DNA from: Pseudomonas urmiensis
GTDB lineage: Bacteria > Pseudomonadota > Gammaproteobacteria > Pseudomonadales > Pseudomonadaceae
Assembly (NCBI RefSeq): GCF_014268815.2
Contig: NZ_JABWRE020000001.1
Span: 1,927,001-1,991,000, forward strand
DNA: 64,000 nt
Direction of reading: 5' to 3'
The notes under the pieces were generated by a model that was given only the letters and a program-made list of their open reading frames with translations, did no database searches and was not told the origin of the DNA. Below are positions 42,746-50,575 of the stretch, piece by piece. The translations under genes were made by a program, and so were the position numbers. Numbering within the stretch: position 1 is the stretch's first letter; each line of letters starts with the position of its first letter.

Positions 42746-44454
42746 CTGACAAGACCCTGATCGTCGAGGGCCTGACGGTGTCCTTCGCCGGCAACAGCGT
42801 GGTCCGCGACGTGAGCTTCACCCTGGCCCCGGGGCGCTGCGTGGCGCTGGTCGGTGAATCGGGCTCGGGCAAGAGCGTCAGCGCGCGTAGCCTGGTCGGG
42901 CTGACCGGGCCCAACAGTGAAGTGACCGCGCGCCAGCTGAGTTTTGCCGGCCATGACCTGCTCGATTTGAGCGAACGCCAATGGCGCCAGGTGCGCGGCA
43001 AGGACATCGGTTTCGTGCTGCAGGATGCGTTGGTTTCGCTCGACCCCTTGCGCCCGGTCGGCAAGGAGATCCTCGAAGTGCTGCAGACCCATCGCTACGG
43101 CGACCGCCAGCAGCGCAATGCGCGGGTGCTGGAGCTGCTGGAGCGGGTCGGCGTGCCGGACGTTGCCCTGCGCGCCCGTCAGCGCCCGGGGCAGCTGTCT
43201 GGCGGCCTGCGCCAACGCGCGCTAATCGCCAGCGCGCTGGCCCTTGACCCTGCGCTGGTGATCGCCGATGAGCCGACCACGGCCCTGGACGCCACGGTGC
43301 AGGCGCAAATCCTTGAAGTGTTCCAGCAGATCAAGGCGCGTGGCGCATCGCTGTTGATCATCAGCCATGACCTGGCGGTGGTCGCCCAGCTGGCCGACGA
43401 GGTGCTGGTGCTGCGCCACGGCGAGGTGGTGGAGCAGGGGCCGATGCAGCAGGTCTTGCGCCAGCCCCGGCATGCCTACACCCAGGCCTTGCTCGCGGCA
43501 GTGCCGGCCGAGCACCCGCGCGGTACGCGGCTGTCGCCACAGCCAGCGGGCGTAACCCGCCCCGCCGTTGCCCGCGGGCATGGCGATGTATTGTTGCAAG
43601 GGCGCGGCCTGGGCAAGCGCTATGCCGGCCCCGATGGCCTGGTGCGGCAAGTGGTGCAGGGGGTTGATTTCACCCTGCGCGCCGGGCGCACCCTGGGCAT
43701 CGTCGGTGAATCCGGCTCTGGCAAGACCACCGTCGCGCGTATCGCCCTGGGCCTGCTGAGCCCCGACGAGGGCCAGGTGCTGTACCGCGGCCAGCCCTGG
43801 AACTTGCCGGGCGAGGCGGTCAGCGAAGCCAGCCGACGGCCGCTGCGGCGCCAGATCAGCGTGATCTACCAAGACCCGCTCGGCTCGTTCGACCCACGCT
43901 GGAGCGTGGCGCAGATCCTCGACGATGCCCTGCAAGTGGCGGGTATCGATACTGCCGCGCGACCGGCGCGCATAGCCTTGCTGCTTAACCAGGTGCGCCT
44001 GCCAGCAGAGCTTGCCCAGCGCCGGCCATTGCAACTGTCGGGCGGCCAGCGCCAGCGGGTGGCGATCGCCCGGGCGATTGCCAGCGAACCCCGCCTGATC
44101 ATCTGCGACGAGCCGGTCTCGGCGCTGGATGTCTCGGTGCAGGCCCAGGTGCTCGACTTGCTGGCTGACCTGCAGGACGAGTTGGGCCTGGCCTACCTGT
44201 TCATCTCCCATGACCTGGGGGTGATCCGCCATGTCAGCGACGACGTGCTGGTGATGCGCCATGGCCAGGTGGTCGAGCAGGCGCCCGTCGAGCAGCTGTT
44301 CGAGCGCCCTGAACATGAATACACCCGCCGCCTGCTCGGCTCGGTACCGCGCCTGCCGGGCGCCGGCGCCGAACTGGTAGTGCCGCCGCTGGACCTGGAA
44401 CACGAAGCCTTCGACCTGTTCGATGAATCACGACTGTGGAAAATTGCCATCTAA
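42742..44454 (+). CDS. Fused double ATP-binding subunit (DppD-DppF type)
   Basis: A 570-residue protein carrying two complete ABC ATPase domains in one chain. Domain 1 has Walker A GESGSGKSVSA, signature LSGGLRQR (Leu for the usual Gln) and Walker B ALVIADEPTTALD; domain 2 has GESGSGKTTVA, LSGGQRQR and RLIICDEPVSALD. The linker around residue 265 carries the oligopeptide-transporter C-terminal segment (HPRGTRLSPQPAGV). It powers the two permeases. ATGA coupling with the upstream permease gives equal expression; the monooxygenase starts ten bases downstream. Fusion of the D and F subunits also occurs in GsiA-type systems. Confidence 0.91.
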   Translation: MTDKTLIVEGLTVSFAGNSVVRDVSFTLAPGRCVALVGESGSGKSVSARSLVGLTGPNSEVTARQLSFAGHDLLDLSERQWRQVRGKDIGFVLQDALVSLDPLRPVGKEILEVLQTHRYGDRQQRNARVLELLERVGVPDVALRARQRPGQLSGGLRQRALIASALALDPALVIADEPTTALDATVQAQILEVFQQIKARGASLLIISHDLAVVAQLADEVLVLRHGEVVEQGPMQQVLRQPRHAYTQALLAAVPAEHPRGTRLSPQPAGVTRPAVARGHGDVLLQGRGLGKRYAGPDGLVRQVVQGVDFTLRAGRTLGIVGESGSGKTTVARIALGLLSPDEGQVLYRGQPWNLPGEAVSEASRRPLRRQISVIYQDPLGSFDPRWSVAQILDDALQVAGIDTAARPARIALLLNQVRLPAELAQRRPLQLSGGQRQRVAIARAIASEPRLIICDEPVSALDVSVQAQVLDLLADLQDELGLAYLFISHDLGVIRHVSDDVLVMRHGQVVEQAPVEQLFERPEHEYTRRLLGSVPRLPGAGAELVVPPLDLEHEAFDLFDESRLWKIAI

Positions 44455-44464
44455 GGACTGCCCC

Positions 44465-45676
44465 ATGACCACCTTTCAACGTTTCCCTGCCCAGGCGCCC
44501 GTTGCCACTGTCGCCGCACTCAAAGCGCGTATCGCAGTCTTGCTGCCGGAGATCGCCGCTGGCGCTGCCCTGCGCGAACGCGAGCGCAGCCTGCCGCATG
44601 CGGCCATCGCCCAGCTCGCCGCCGCTGGGCTGTACACCGTGCGCATTCCCCAGCAATACGGCGGCCCGGGCGGCAGTGTCAGCGATGTGATTGAGCTGTT
44701 GCTGCAGGTGGCCTCGGTCGACTCCAACGTTGCCCAAGCCCTGCGCCCTGGCTTTGCCTTCGTCGAGGGGCTGTTGGCCGCAACCGCCGAAGGCGCCGAA
44801 CAGGAGCGTGAGCGTTGGTTCGCCCGCTACCTTGAGGGCGCGGTGATTGGCAATGCCGGTTGGGAACTGGGCGGCGCCAATGGCGCCATCGCCGCACGCC
44901 TGGTGCGCGAGGGCGACCATTTCCGCGCCAACGGCAGCAAGTTCTACAGCACCGGGGCGCTGTTCGCCGACTATGTCAGCGCGGTGGCCTTGGATGAGGA
45001 CGAACAACCGGTGTCGTTCATCCTGCCGCGTGACCGTGAAGGCCTGGAGCTGGTCGACGATTTCGACGCCATGGGCCAACGCCTGACCGCCAGCGGCACC
45101 ACCCATTTGCACAACGTGCGGGTCGAGGCCAGTGATATCCGCACGCGCACGGTGCAAGACGGCCAGCGCACCATCGTCACGCCGTTCTTGCAGCTGTTTC
45201 TCGGCACCGTGCTGGCCGGGATCGCCCGCAATGCCTTGAACGATGCCAGTCAGTTTGCCCGCGAGCACGCCCGGCCGATCAAGCACAGCAGCGCCAGCCG
45301 CTCGGTCGATGACCCTTACGTCGAGCTGTCGGTAGGCGATATCGCGGCGCGCGCCTTTGGCGCCGAGGCGCTGGTGCTCAAGGCAGCAGCGAGCATCGAC
45401 CGGGCCTGGACCGCACAGCTTGACGAAGCCGCAGTCGAGCAGGCCGCCCTGGACGTGGCGCAAGCCCAATACCTGGTGGCGGAGTTGGCCCTCAAAGCCG
45501 CCGAAACGCTGTTCGACGTCGGCGGCGCCTCGACCACTGGCCGCCAGCACAACTTCGATCGACACTGGCGCAATGCCCGCACCGTGGCCAACCACAACCC
45601 GCGTCACTGGAAGGCGGCGGTGGTGGGCGCCTGGCAACTCAAAGGCACCCGGCCACCTGTCTCGGGGCTGTTTTGA
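44465..45676 (+). CDS. Acyl-CoA-dehydrogenase-fold flavin monooxygenase (SfnC/DszC-like)
   Basis: A 403-residue protein of the acyl-CoA dehydrogenase superfamily. The N-terminal helical part (ERSLPHAAIAQLAAAGLYTV; IPQQYGGPGG), the beta domain (FRANGSKFYSTGALFADYVS; DDFDAMGQRLTASGTTHLHN) and C-terminal helices match the branch of DszC and SfnC, which use reduced flavin and O2 to oxidise sulfur or nitrogen atoms rather than dehydrogenating acyl-CoA. Typical for this branch is the SVDDPYVELSVGDIAARAFG stretch. AAGGA precedes ATG 44465. It needs a flavin reductase, and none is encoded nearby. Its place behind a TonB/ABC importer suggests that it oxidises the imported compound. Substrate unknown. 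Confidence 0.86.
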   Translation: MTTFQRFPAQAPVATVAALKARIAVLLPEIAAGAALRERERSLPHAAIAQLAAAGLYTVRIPQQYGGPGGSVSDVIELLLQVASVDSNVAQALRPGFAFVEGLLAATAEGAEQERERWFARYLEGAVIGNAGWELGGANGAIAARLVREGDHFRANGSKFYSTGALFADYVSAVALDEDEQPVSFILPRDREGLELVDDFDAMGQRLTASGTTHLHNVRVEASDIRTRTVQDGQRTIVTPFLQLFLGTVLAGIARNALNDASQFAREHARPIKHSSASRSVDDPYVELSVGDIAARAFGAEALVLKAAASIDRAWTAQLDEAAVEQAALDVAQAQYLVAELALKAAETLFDVGGASTTGRQHNFDRHWRNARTVANHNPRHWKAAVVGAWQLKGTRPPVSGLF

Positions 45677-47055
45677 CGGCACAGCCGGCCGCCCTGGTCG
45701 GCCATCTGCAAAGCCCCAAGGTGCCGGTGATCATCGGCGCCGCACTGTTCATGGAATTGCTCGACAGCACCGCGGTGATGACCGCGCTGCCGAGCATGGC
45801 GGCGGATTTTGGCGAGCCGGGCCTGCGCATGAACCTGGTGGTGTCGCTGTACATGCTGGCCTTGGCCCTGTGCGTGCCGCTCAGCGGCTGGGCCGCCGAG
45901 CGCTTTCGCCCGCGTCAGGTGATGTTGCTGGCAATGGGGCTGTTCACCGCTGCATCACTGGCGTGCGCCTTGGCCGAGTCGCTCTGGCAGCTGTGCCTGG
46001 GACGCATGTTGCAGGGCGCGGCGGGGGCGCTGATGACGCCGGTGGGGCAGGTGATCATTCTGCGCTGGTCGAGCCGCGAGCAATTGCTCCAGGCCATGTC
46101 CTGGCTGGCCTTGCCTGCCTTGGTGGGGCCGCTGCTGGGGCCGTTGCTGGGCGGTTTGTTGGTGACGGCGCTGTCGTGGCACTGGATTTTCTTGATCAAC
46201 TTGCCGATCTGCCTGCTGGGATGCCTGCTGATCCTCAAGCACGTTCCTGACTTTCCCCCGCGCGCGGTGCCACCGCTGGATGGGCGCGGCTTGCTGCTCA
46301 GTGGCGGCGCACTGGCCATGCTGGTATTGGGCCTGGAGTCGCTCGGGCTGGGCCAACTGCCACGGATGTGGGCCTTGGCCTTGATCGGCGGCGGCGTGGC
46401 TTGCGCCTTGGGTTACCTGCTGCATGCGCGGCGCCATCCCAATCCGCTGGTTGACCTGTCGCTGCTGCGCCTGCGCAGCTTTGGCGTGACCCAGGCCGGC
46501 GGCGGGCTGTTTCGCCTCGGTTCGGCGGCGCAACCCTTCCTGCTGGTGCTGTTGTTGCAAAACTGCCTGGGCATGAGCCCGATGGCTGCGGGCTGGCTGG
46601 TGGTCAGCGGCGGCGTCGGCGCCTTGTTGATGAAGCTACTGGCAGTGCCGCTGGTGCGCCGTTACGGCTATCGCCAGGTGCTCAGCTGCAATGCCGTGCT
46701 CAGTGGCGCTGGGATTGCCCTGTGCGCCTGGTTCGACCGGGATACGGCGATCTGGTTGATGGCGCTGGTGTTGTTCGTCGCAGGGCTGGTGCGCTCGTTG
46801 CAGTTTTCCACCCTGGGGGCGGCAAGCTATCAGGACGTGCCGGGGGAGCGCTCGGCTGCTGCCACCTCGCTTTCGTCGATGTCGGGGCAGTTGACCATGG
46901 CCATGTCGGTGAGCCTGGCGGGGTTGATGCTGGGGGTGTTGGCGGGGGTGGACGGAAGGGCGGAGACGTCGGTGGCGGATGTCACCACGGTCATGCTGGT
47001 GTGTGCGGGGTTGTGCGGGGTATCGGGGATGGTGTTTCGGCGTTTGGCCAATTGA
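45673..47055 (+). CDS. MFS exporter, DHA2 (EmrB-like) family
   Basis: A 460-residue transporter with about fourteen hydrophobic segments. FMELLDSTAVMTALPSMAAD is the DHA2 start (the family's LD-x-T-x-V-x-x-ALP motif), and GRMLQGAAGALMTPVGQVII is motif C of drug exporters. A TTG start at 45673 overlaps the monooxygenase stop (TTGA), continuing the chain of coupled genes. It probably expels a product or a toxic analogue from the pathway. No periplasmic adaptor gene (EmrA type) accompanies it. A REP doublet follows. Confidence 0.87.
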   Translation: MTAQPAALVGHLQSPKVPVIIGAALFMELLDSTAVMTALPSMAADFGEPGLRMNLVVSLYMLALALCVPLSGWAAERFRPRQVMLLAMGLFTAASLACALAESLWQLCLGRMLQGAAGALMTPVGQVIILRWSSREQLLQAMSWLALPALVGPLLGPLLGGLLVTALSWHWIFLINLPICLLGCLLILKHVPDFPPRAVPPLDGRGLLLSGGALAMLVLGLESLGLGQLPRMWALALIGGGVACALGYLLHARRHPNPLVDLSLLRLRSFGVTQAGGGLFRLGSAAQPFLLVLLLQNCLGMSPMAAGWLVVSGGVGALLMKLLAVPLVRRYGYRQVLSCNAVLSGAGIALCAWFDRDTAIWLMALVLFVAGLVRSLQFSTLGAASYQDVPGERSAAATSLSSMSGQLTMAMSVSLAGLMLGVLAGVDGRAETSVADVTTVMLVCAGLCGVSGMVFRRLAN

Positions 47056-47076
47056 GGTAAGCGGCCTCCAGGGCCT

Positions 47077-47152
47077 CATCGCGGGGCAAGCCCGCGCCTA
47101 CACAATCGGCGAACAACGCGGATCGTGTGGGAGCGGGCTTGCCCCGCGATGA
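47077..47152. repeat. REP doublet
   Basis: Two REP copies in opposite orientation (about 47077-47102, slightly diverged, and 47126-47152) sit between the convergent DHA2 and pirin genes. They can pair into one long hairpin and likely mark the transcript ends of both. Confidence 0.87.
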
Positions 47153-47172
47153 GGTGTTAAAGGGCATCGTGA

Positions 47173-47871
47173 TCAGGCTACATCGACCAGGACGATCTCG
47201 CTGTCCTCGATCGCCGTGACGGTCAACAGCGCTTCCTGCTCGATCGCCAGGCCATCCCGGGCATTGACCCGTACCCCATTGACCTCGACCGCGCCCTTGG
47301 CCGGCACCAGGTAGCCACGGCGGCCCTGGTCGAAGCGGTACTCTGCGCTTTCCCCAGCTTGCAAGGTAGCCGCCACCAGGCGCGCATCGGTGCGGATGCG
47401 CAGTTGCTGCTCATCGCCCTCGCGACCGCTGGCCAGGGTCACGAAGCCTTCGCCGCGCTGGCCTTTAGGGAATGGCCGGGTACCCCAGGACGGCGCATCG
47501 CCGACCCGCTGTGGAATGATCCAGATCTGGAAGATCCGCGTATCGACCTGCTCCAGGTTGTACTCGCTGTGCACGATGCCGCTACCGGCACTCATCACCT
47601 GGACGTCACCGGCCTCGGTACGGCCTTTGTTACCCAGGCTGTCTTCATGGGTGATGGCGCCTTCACGCACATAGGTGATGATTTCCATGTCGCGGTGCGG
47701 ATGTGGCGGGAAGCCACTGCCGGCGGCGATCAGGTCGTCGTTCCACACCCGCAGGTTGCCCCAGTGCATCCGGGCCGGATCGTAGTATTCGGCGAACGAG
47801 AAGTGATGGTGGGCGTCGAGCCAGCCGTGGTTGGCATGGCCGAGGGTATCGAAGGGTCGCAGTTGCAGCAT
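47173..47871 (-). CDS. Pirin-family protein (quercetinase YhhW-like)
   Basis: A 232-residue bicupin of the pirin family. The N-terminal cupin keeps all four metal ligands: His57 and His59 in FPPHPHRDMEI, His101 and Glu103 in GIVHSEYN. The segment THEDSLGNKGRTEAGDVQVM is diagnostic. Some members (YhhW) show quercetin 2,3-dioxygenase activity with Fe or other metals, while others act as transcription or redox cofactors, so activity is possible but the physiological role is open. It is monocistronic with an AT-rich promoter region (47890-47985). Confidence 0.9.
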   Translation of the reverse strand: MLQLRPFDTLGHANHGWLDAHHHFSFAEYYDPARMHWGNLRVWNDDLIAAGSGFPPHPHRDMEIITYVREGAITHEDSLGNKGRTEAGDVQVMSAGSGIVHSEYNLEQVDTRIFQIWIIPQRVGDAPSWGTRPFPKGQRGEGFVTLASGREGDEQQLRIRTDARLVAATLQAGESAEYRFDQGRRGYLVPAKGAVEVNGVRVNARDGLAIEQEALLTVTAIEDSEIVLVDVA

Positions 47872-48091
47872 GATCGTGCTCCTTGAGTCGGTGGAATGGG
47901 GCCATGATGCGCGATTGAATGATCGAAAATAAGCGTAAATATCGGCTAAATATGATCGTAATTATAGATATTTAAAGGTGCGGTGTTTTATGCGTTTCAT
48001 CGCCTAATTCACTGATCTTCAAGCATTCGCTGGTGATTTGTGGCGGATACGGCGAACATGCACAGCTGATTGGATTTTCAACGGAGTGACC

Positions 48092-50563
48092 GTGCCACAC
48101 GAGCAGCCCCCTGTCCCAGCGGACCTGTCTCCGCCTGCCCAACTGCCTTGGTTTCGGCGTCTGGCGGCACGCCTGTTGGGCCGTGGCCTGAGTCGTCTGC
48201 AAGCGCAGCACCGCGACTCCTGGTTCCTCGGCCACGCCACTGGCCAGCGCAGCGGCCATACCGATGGCCTGCGCGAGGGTTACGAGCGTGGCCGGGCCGA
48301 GGGCTATGAGGCCGGGCGCCAGGTTCTGGTGATCCGCGATACTCGCCCCGAAAACCCTGGGGTACCCGGCCAGGACGACAAACTGTTCGATGACTGGCGC
48401 CTGCCGCTGAGCGCCGAGCTGAAAAAGCGCTTCAAGGCTGATGTGGCCCAGCGCCTCCCGGCCGAGGCCCAGCCTAGCGCTGCGCAGTGGAAGCTGATTT
48501 TCAGCGATACGCCGTCAACCTGTGTGGTGGCCGGGGCGGGCGCGGGCAAGTCGACCTCGCTGGTACTGCGCATCCTGTTGCTGCGCCATTACCTGGGCTA
48601 TGAGCTCGACGCCATGACCGTGGTGACCTTCACGCGTGAGTCGCGCAAAGACTTCATCAAGCGCTTGCAACAGGTGTTCGCGCTTTGGCAGCTCGACTTG
48701 CCAGCGGTCAGCGCTCGCGAGCTGGTGCGTACCTTCCATTCGCGGATCCTGCCGCTGGTTCGCAGCCTGCCTGGCTTTGGCCAACTACGCGCCTTCGAAA
48801 CCCTGGGCAACGAGATGCCCGCTGGCAGTGAGGACGCCGCCGACAGCAACCCGTTCGACCTGCGCTTGAACGATGCCCAGCGCCAGCAGCTCAACCTGTG
48901 TTATCGCGACCTGTTGCGCGACAGCCCGCGTTTCGCCGAGCTGATAGGCGCCTTGCGCCGCGAGGCCTTGCAGCTCAAGCCGCTGGACCCGGACCACCCC
49001 GACGTGCAAAAGCGCGTGCAGGTGACCCAATTGGCCGCTCAGCGCGACGAAGAGCTGTGCGACGTGATCGAGGATCTGTGGTTCGCTGCCGGTGCCTGGC
49101 CGATCAAGGGCATCGAGCCATGCCGCGAAACCGTGCAGATTCGAGGCTACAGCTTCCATGTGCATGGGCGTTTGCAAGGCCAGGATGGGTGGGTGGTGCT
49201 GGGCTTCGACCCTAATGAAAGTGCTCAGTATCAGCGCCCGGGGGCCAAGCTTGCGGTGCGCGCAGAGTGGGCGGTAAAACGCACCTTGTTTCAAGCTTTC
49301 TGCGATAAGCCACTGATATGGCTTGATAATTATGCATCGGCTAAGCGCCTGGCAGTCTCCTTGGCGGGCGACGCTGTAGCCGGGCCTGGCTTTGAATACA
49401 AGGTCAAGGGCGAGCTGGCGCCGGCGCCCTTGCTGGATGCTTTCGTAGCGGCTGCGAGCTTCATCGAAAACCTCGGCCTGGAAGTGGGCGGCGCGGTTAC
49501 CGCCATGAGCTTCCCGCCCGGTGACAGCGATGGGCAATTCTTCGAGGCCTTGGCGCTGTACTGGCGAGCCCTGGAAGCGCACCTGCTGGCCCAGTCGCCT
49601 CCGGTCATGACCTACAACCGGATGTTTGCCCTGTTTGGCGAGAACAACCCAGAGAACCTGCAACTGCTGCCCGATCCATTGCTGCGCCCGCTGGCGCATT
49701 TGATGATCGATGAGTTCCAGGACGTCTCGCCGCAGATCGTCAGCTGGCTGCGCGCCAGCCTCGCCGAGATTCGCCGGCGCGGCCCGGCGATGCATGTGGG
49801 GCGTAGCGCCCAGCATTCATCGTTGCTGTGCGTGGGCGATGACTGGCAGTCGATCTATGGCTGGCGCGGCAGCTCGCCGAAGTTTTTCATGGAGTTCACC
49901 AAGACCTTCCCGTCACCGGCCAATACCCGGGTGATGCTGGTGGAGAACTACCGCAGCCAGCAGCAGGTTATCGATGCCGCTGAGCATCTGGTCAAAGGCG
50001 CGCAGGCGATTGCCGGCAAGAAGGCCCGAGCCAGCGGCGTGGCGGCAGCGCTGCCGTTGTCACCGGTGCGGATTTTCGATCGTGATGAGGCGGCCTTTGG
50101 ACAGACCGTGATCGAGCACTACGAGCGCGGCGAATCGGTGATGATATTGTTTCGAAAAAGTAGCGATAAGTTACTGATTTCAGAGCATATTCAGGCTGTA
50201 GTTAAAGCTGATTCTAGCTTGCCAGCCGAGCAGCGCCGCCTGCGCCAACTGACCTACCACAGCGCCAAGGGCTTGCAGGCCGATGCGGTGTTCATGCTCG
50301 GCGACTGCCAGTACCTGACCAGCTCGCCGTACAAGAACCAGGTCTATCGTCTGGCCGATCTTGGCCGCGCTGGCGACGCCCAGCCGTTCGATACCGCGCA
50401 GAAAGAAGAAGTGCAGCGCCTGGCCTACGTGGCGGTGACCCGCGCAGTCAGGCACTGCTACTGGCATGTGGAGGCGGCTTCTGGCGAGACCGCCAAGTTG
50501 CCGCGTGCCTCCAGCCAGGTTGATGGCCGGCAGGTGTTCTTCGAAGACCTGCGCGGCCAGTAG
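48092..50563 (+). CDS. UvrD/HelD-like superfamily 1 DNA helicase
   Basis: An 823-residue SF1A helicase. An N-terminal region of about 140 residues has repeated glycine/tyrosine turns (GLREGYERGRAEGYEAGRQV) and precedes motif I GAGAGKST with Lys153. Motif Ia is VVTFTRESRKDFIKRL, motif II LMIDEFQDVS, motif III CVGDDWQSIYGWRGSSPKFF, motif IV VENYRSQQQV, and motifs V/VI are YHSAKGLQADAVFML and YVAVTRAVRHCYW. It should translocate 3'-5' on single-stranded DNA; HelD (helicase IV) is the nearest named relative. GTG 48092 is used because CGGAG lies five bases upstream. Two AT-rich patches (49300-49345, 50140-50220) break its otherwise GC-rich codon use. Confidence 0.87.
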   Translation: MPHEQPPVPADLSPPAQLPWFRRLAARLLGRGLSRLQAQHRDSWFLGHATGQRSGHTDGLREGYERGRAEGYEAGRQVLVIRDTRPENPGVPGQDDKLFDDWRLPLSAELKKRFKADVAQRLPAEAQPSAAQWKLIFSDTPSTCVVAGAGAGKSTSLVLRILLLRHYLGYELDAMTVVTFTRESRKDFIKRLQQVFALWQLDLPAVSARELVRTFHSRILPLVRSLPGFGQLRAFETLGNEMPAGSEDAADSNPFDLRLNDAQRQQLNLCYRDLLRDSPRFAELIGALRREALQLKPLDPDHPDVQKRVQVTQLAAQRDEELCDVIEDLWFAAGAWPIKGIEPCRETVQIRGYSFHVHGRLQGQDGWVVLGFDPNESAQYQRPGAKLAVRAEWAVKRTLFQAFCDKPLIWLDNYASAKRLAVSLAGDAVAGPGFEYKVKGELAPAPLLDAFVAAASFIENLGLEVGGAVTAMSFPPGDSDGQFFEALALYWRALEAHLLAQSPPVMTYNRMFALFGENNPENLQLLPDPLLRPLAHLMIDEFQDVSPQIVSWLRASLAEIRRRGPAMHVGRSAQHSSLLCVGDDWQSIYGWRGSSPKFFMEFTKTFPSPANTRVMLVENYRSQQQVIDAAEHLVKGAQAIAGKKARASGVAAALPLSPVRIFDRDEAAFGQTVIEHYERGESVMILFRKSSDKLLISEHIQAVVKADSSLPAEQRRLRQLTYHSAKGLQADAVFMLGDCQYLTSSPYKNQVYRLADLGRAGDAQPFDTAQKEEVQRLAYVAVTRAVRHCYWHVEAASGETAKLPRASSQVDGRQVFFEDLRGQ

Positions 50564-50575
50564 TGGGATGTCAGA

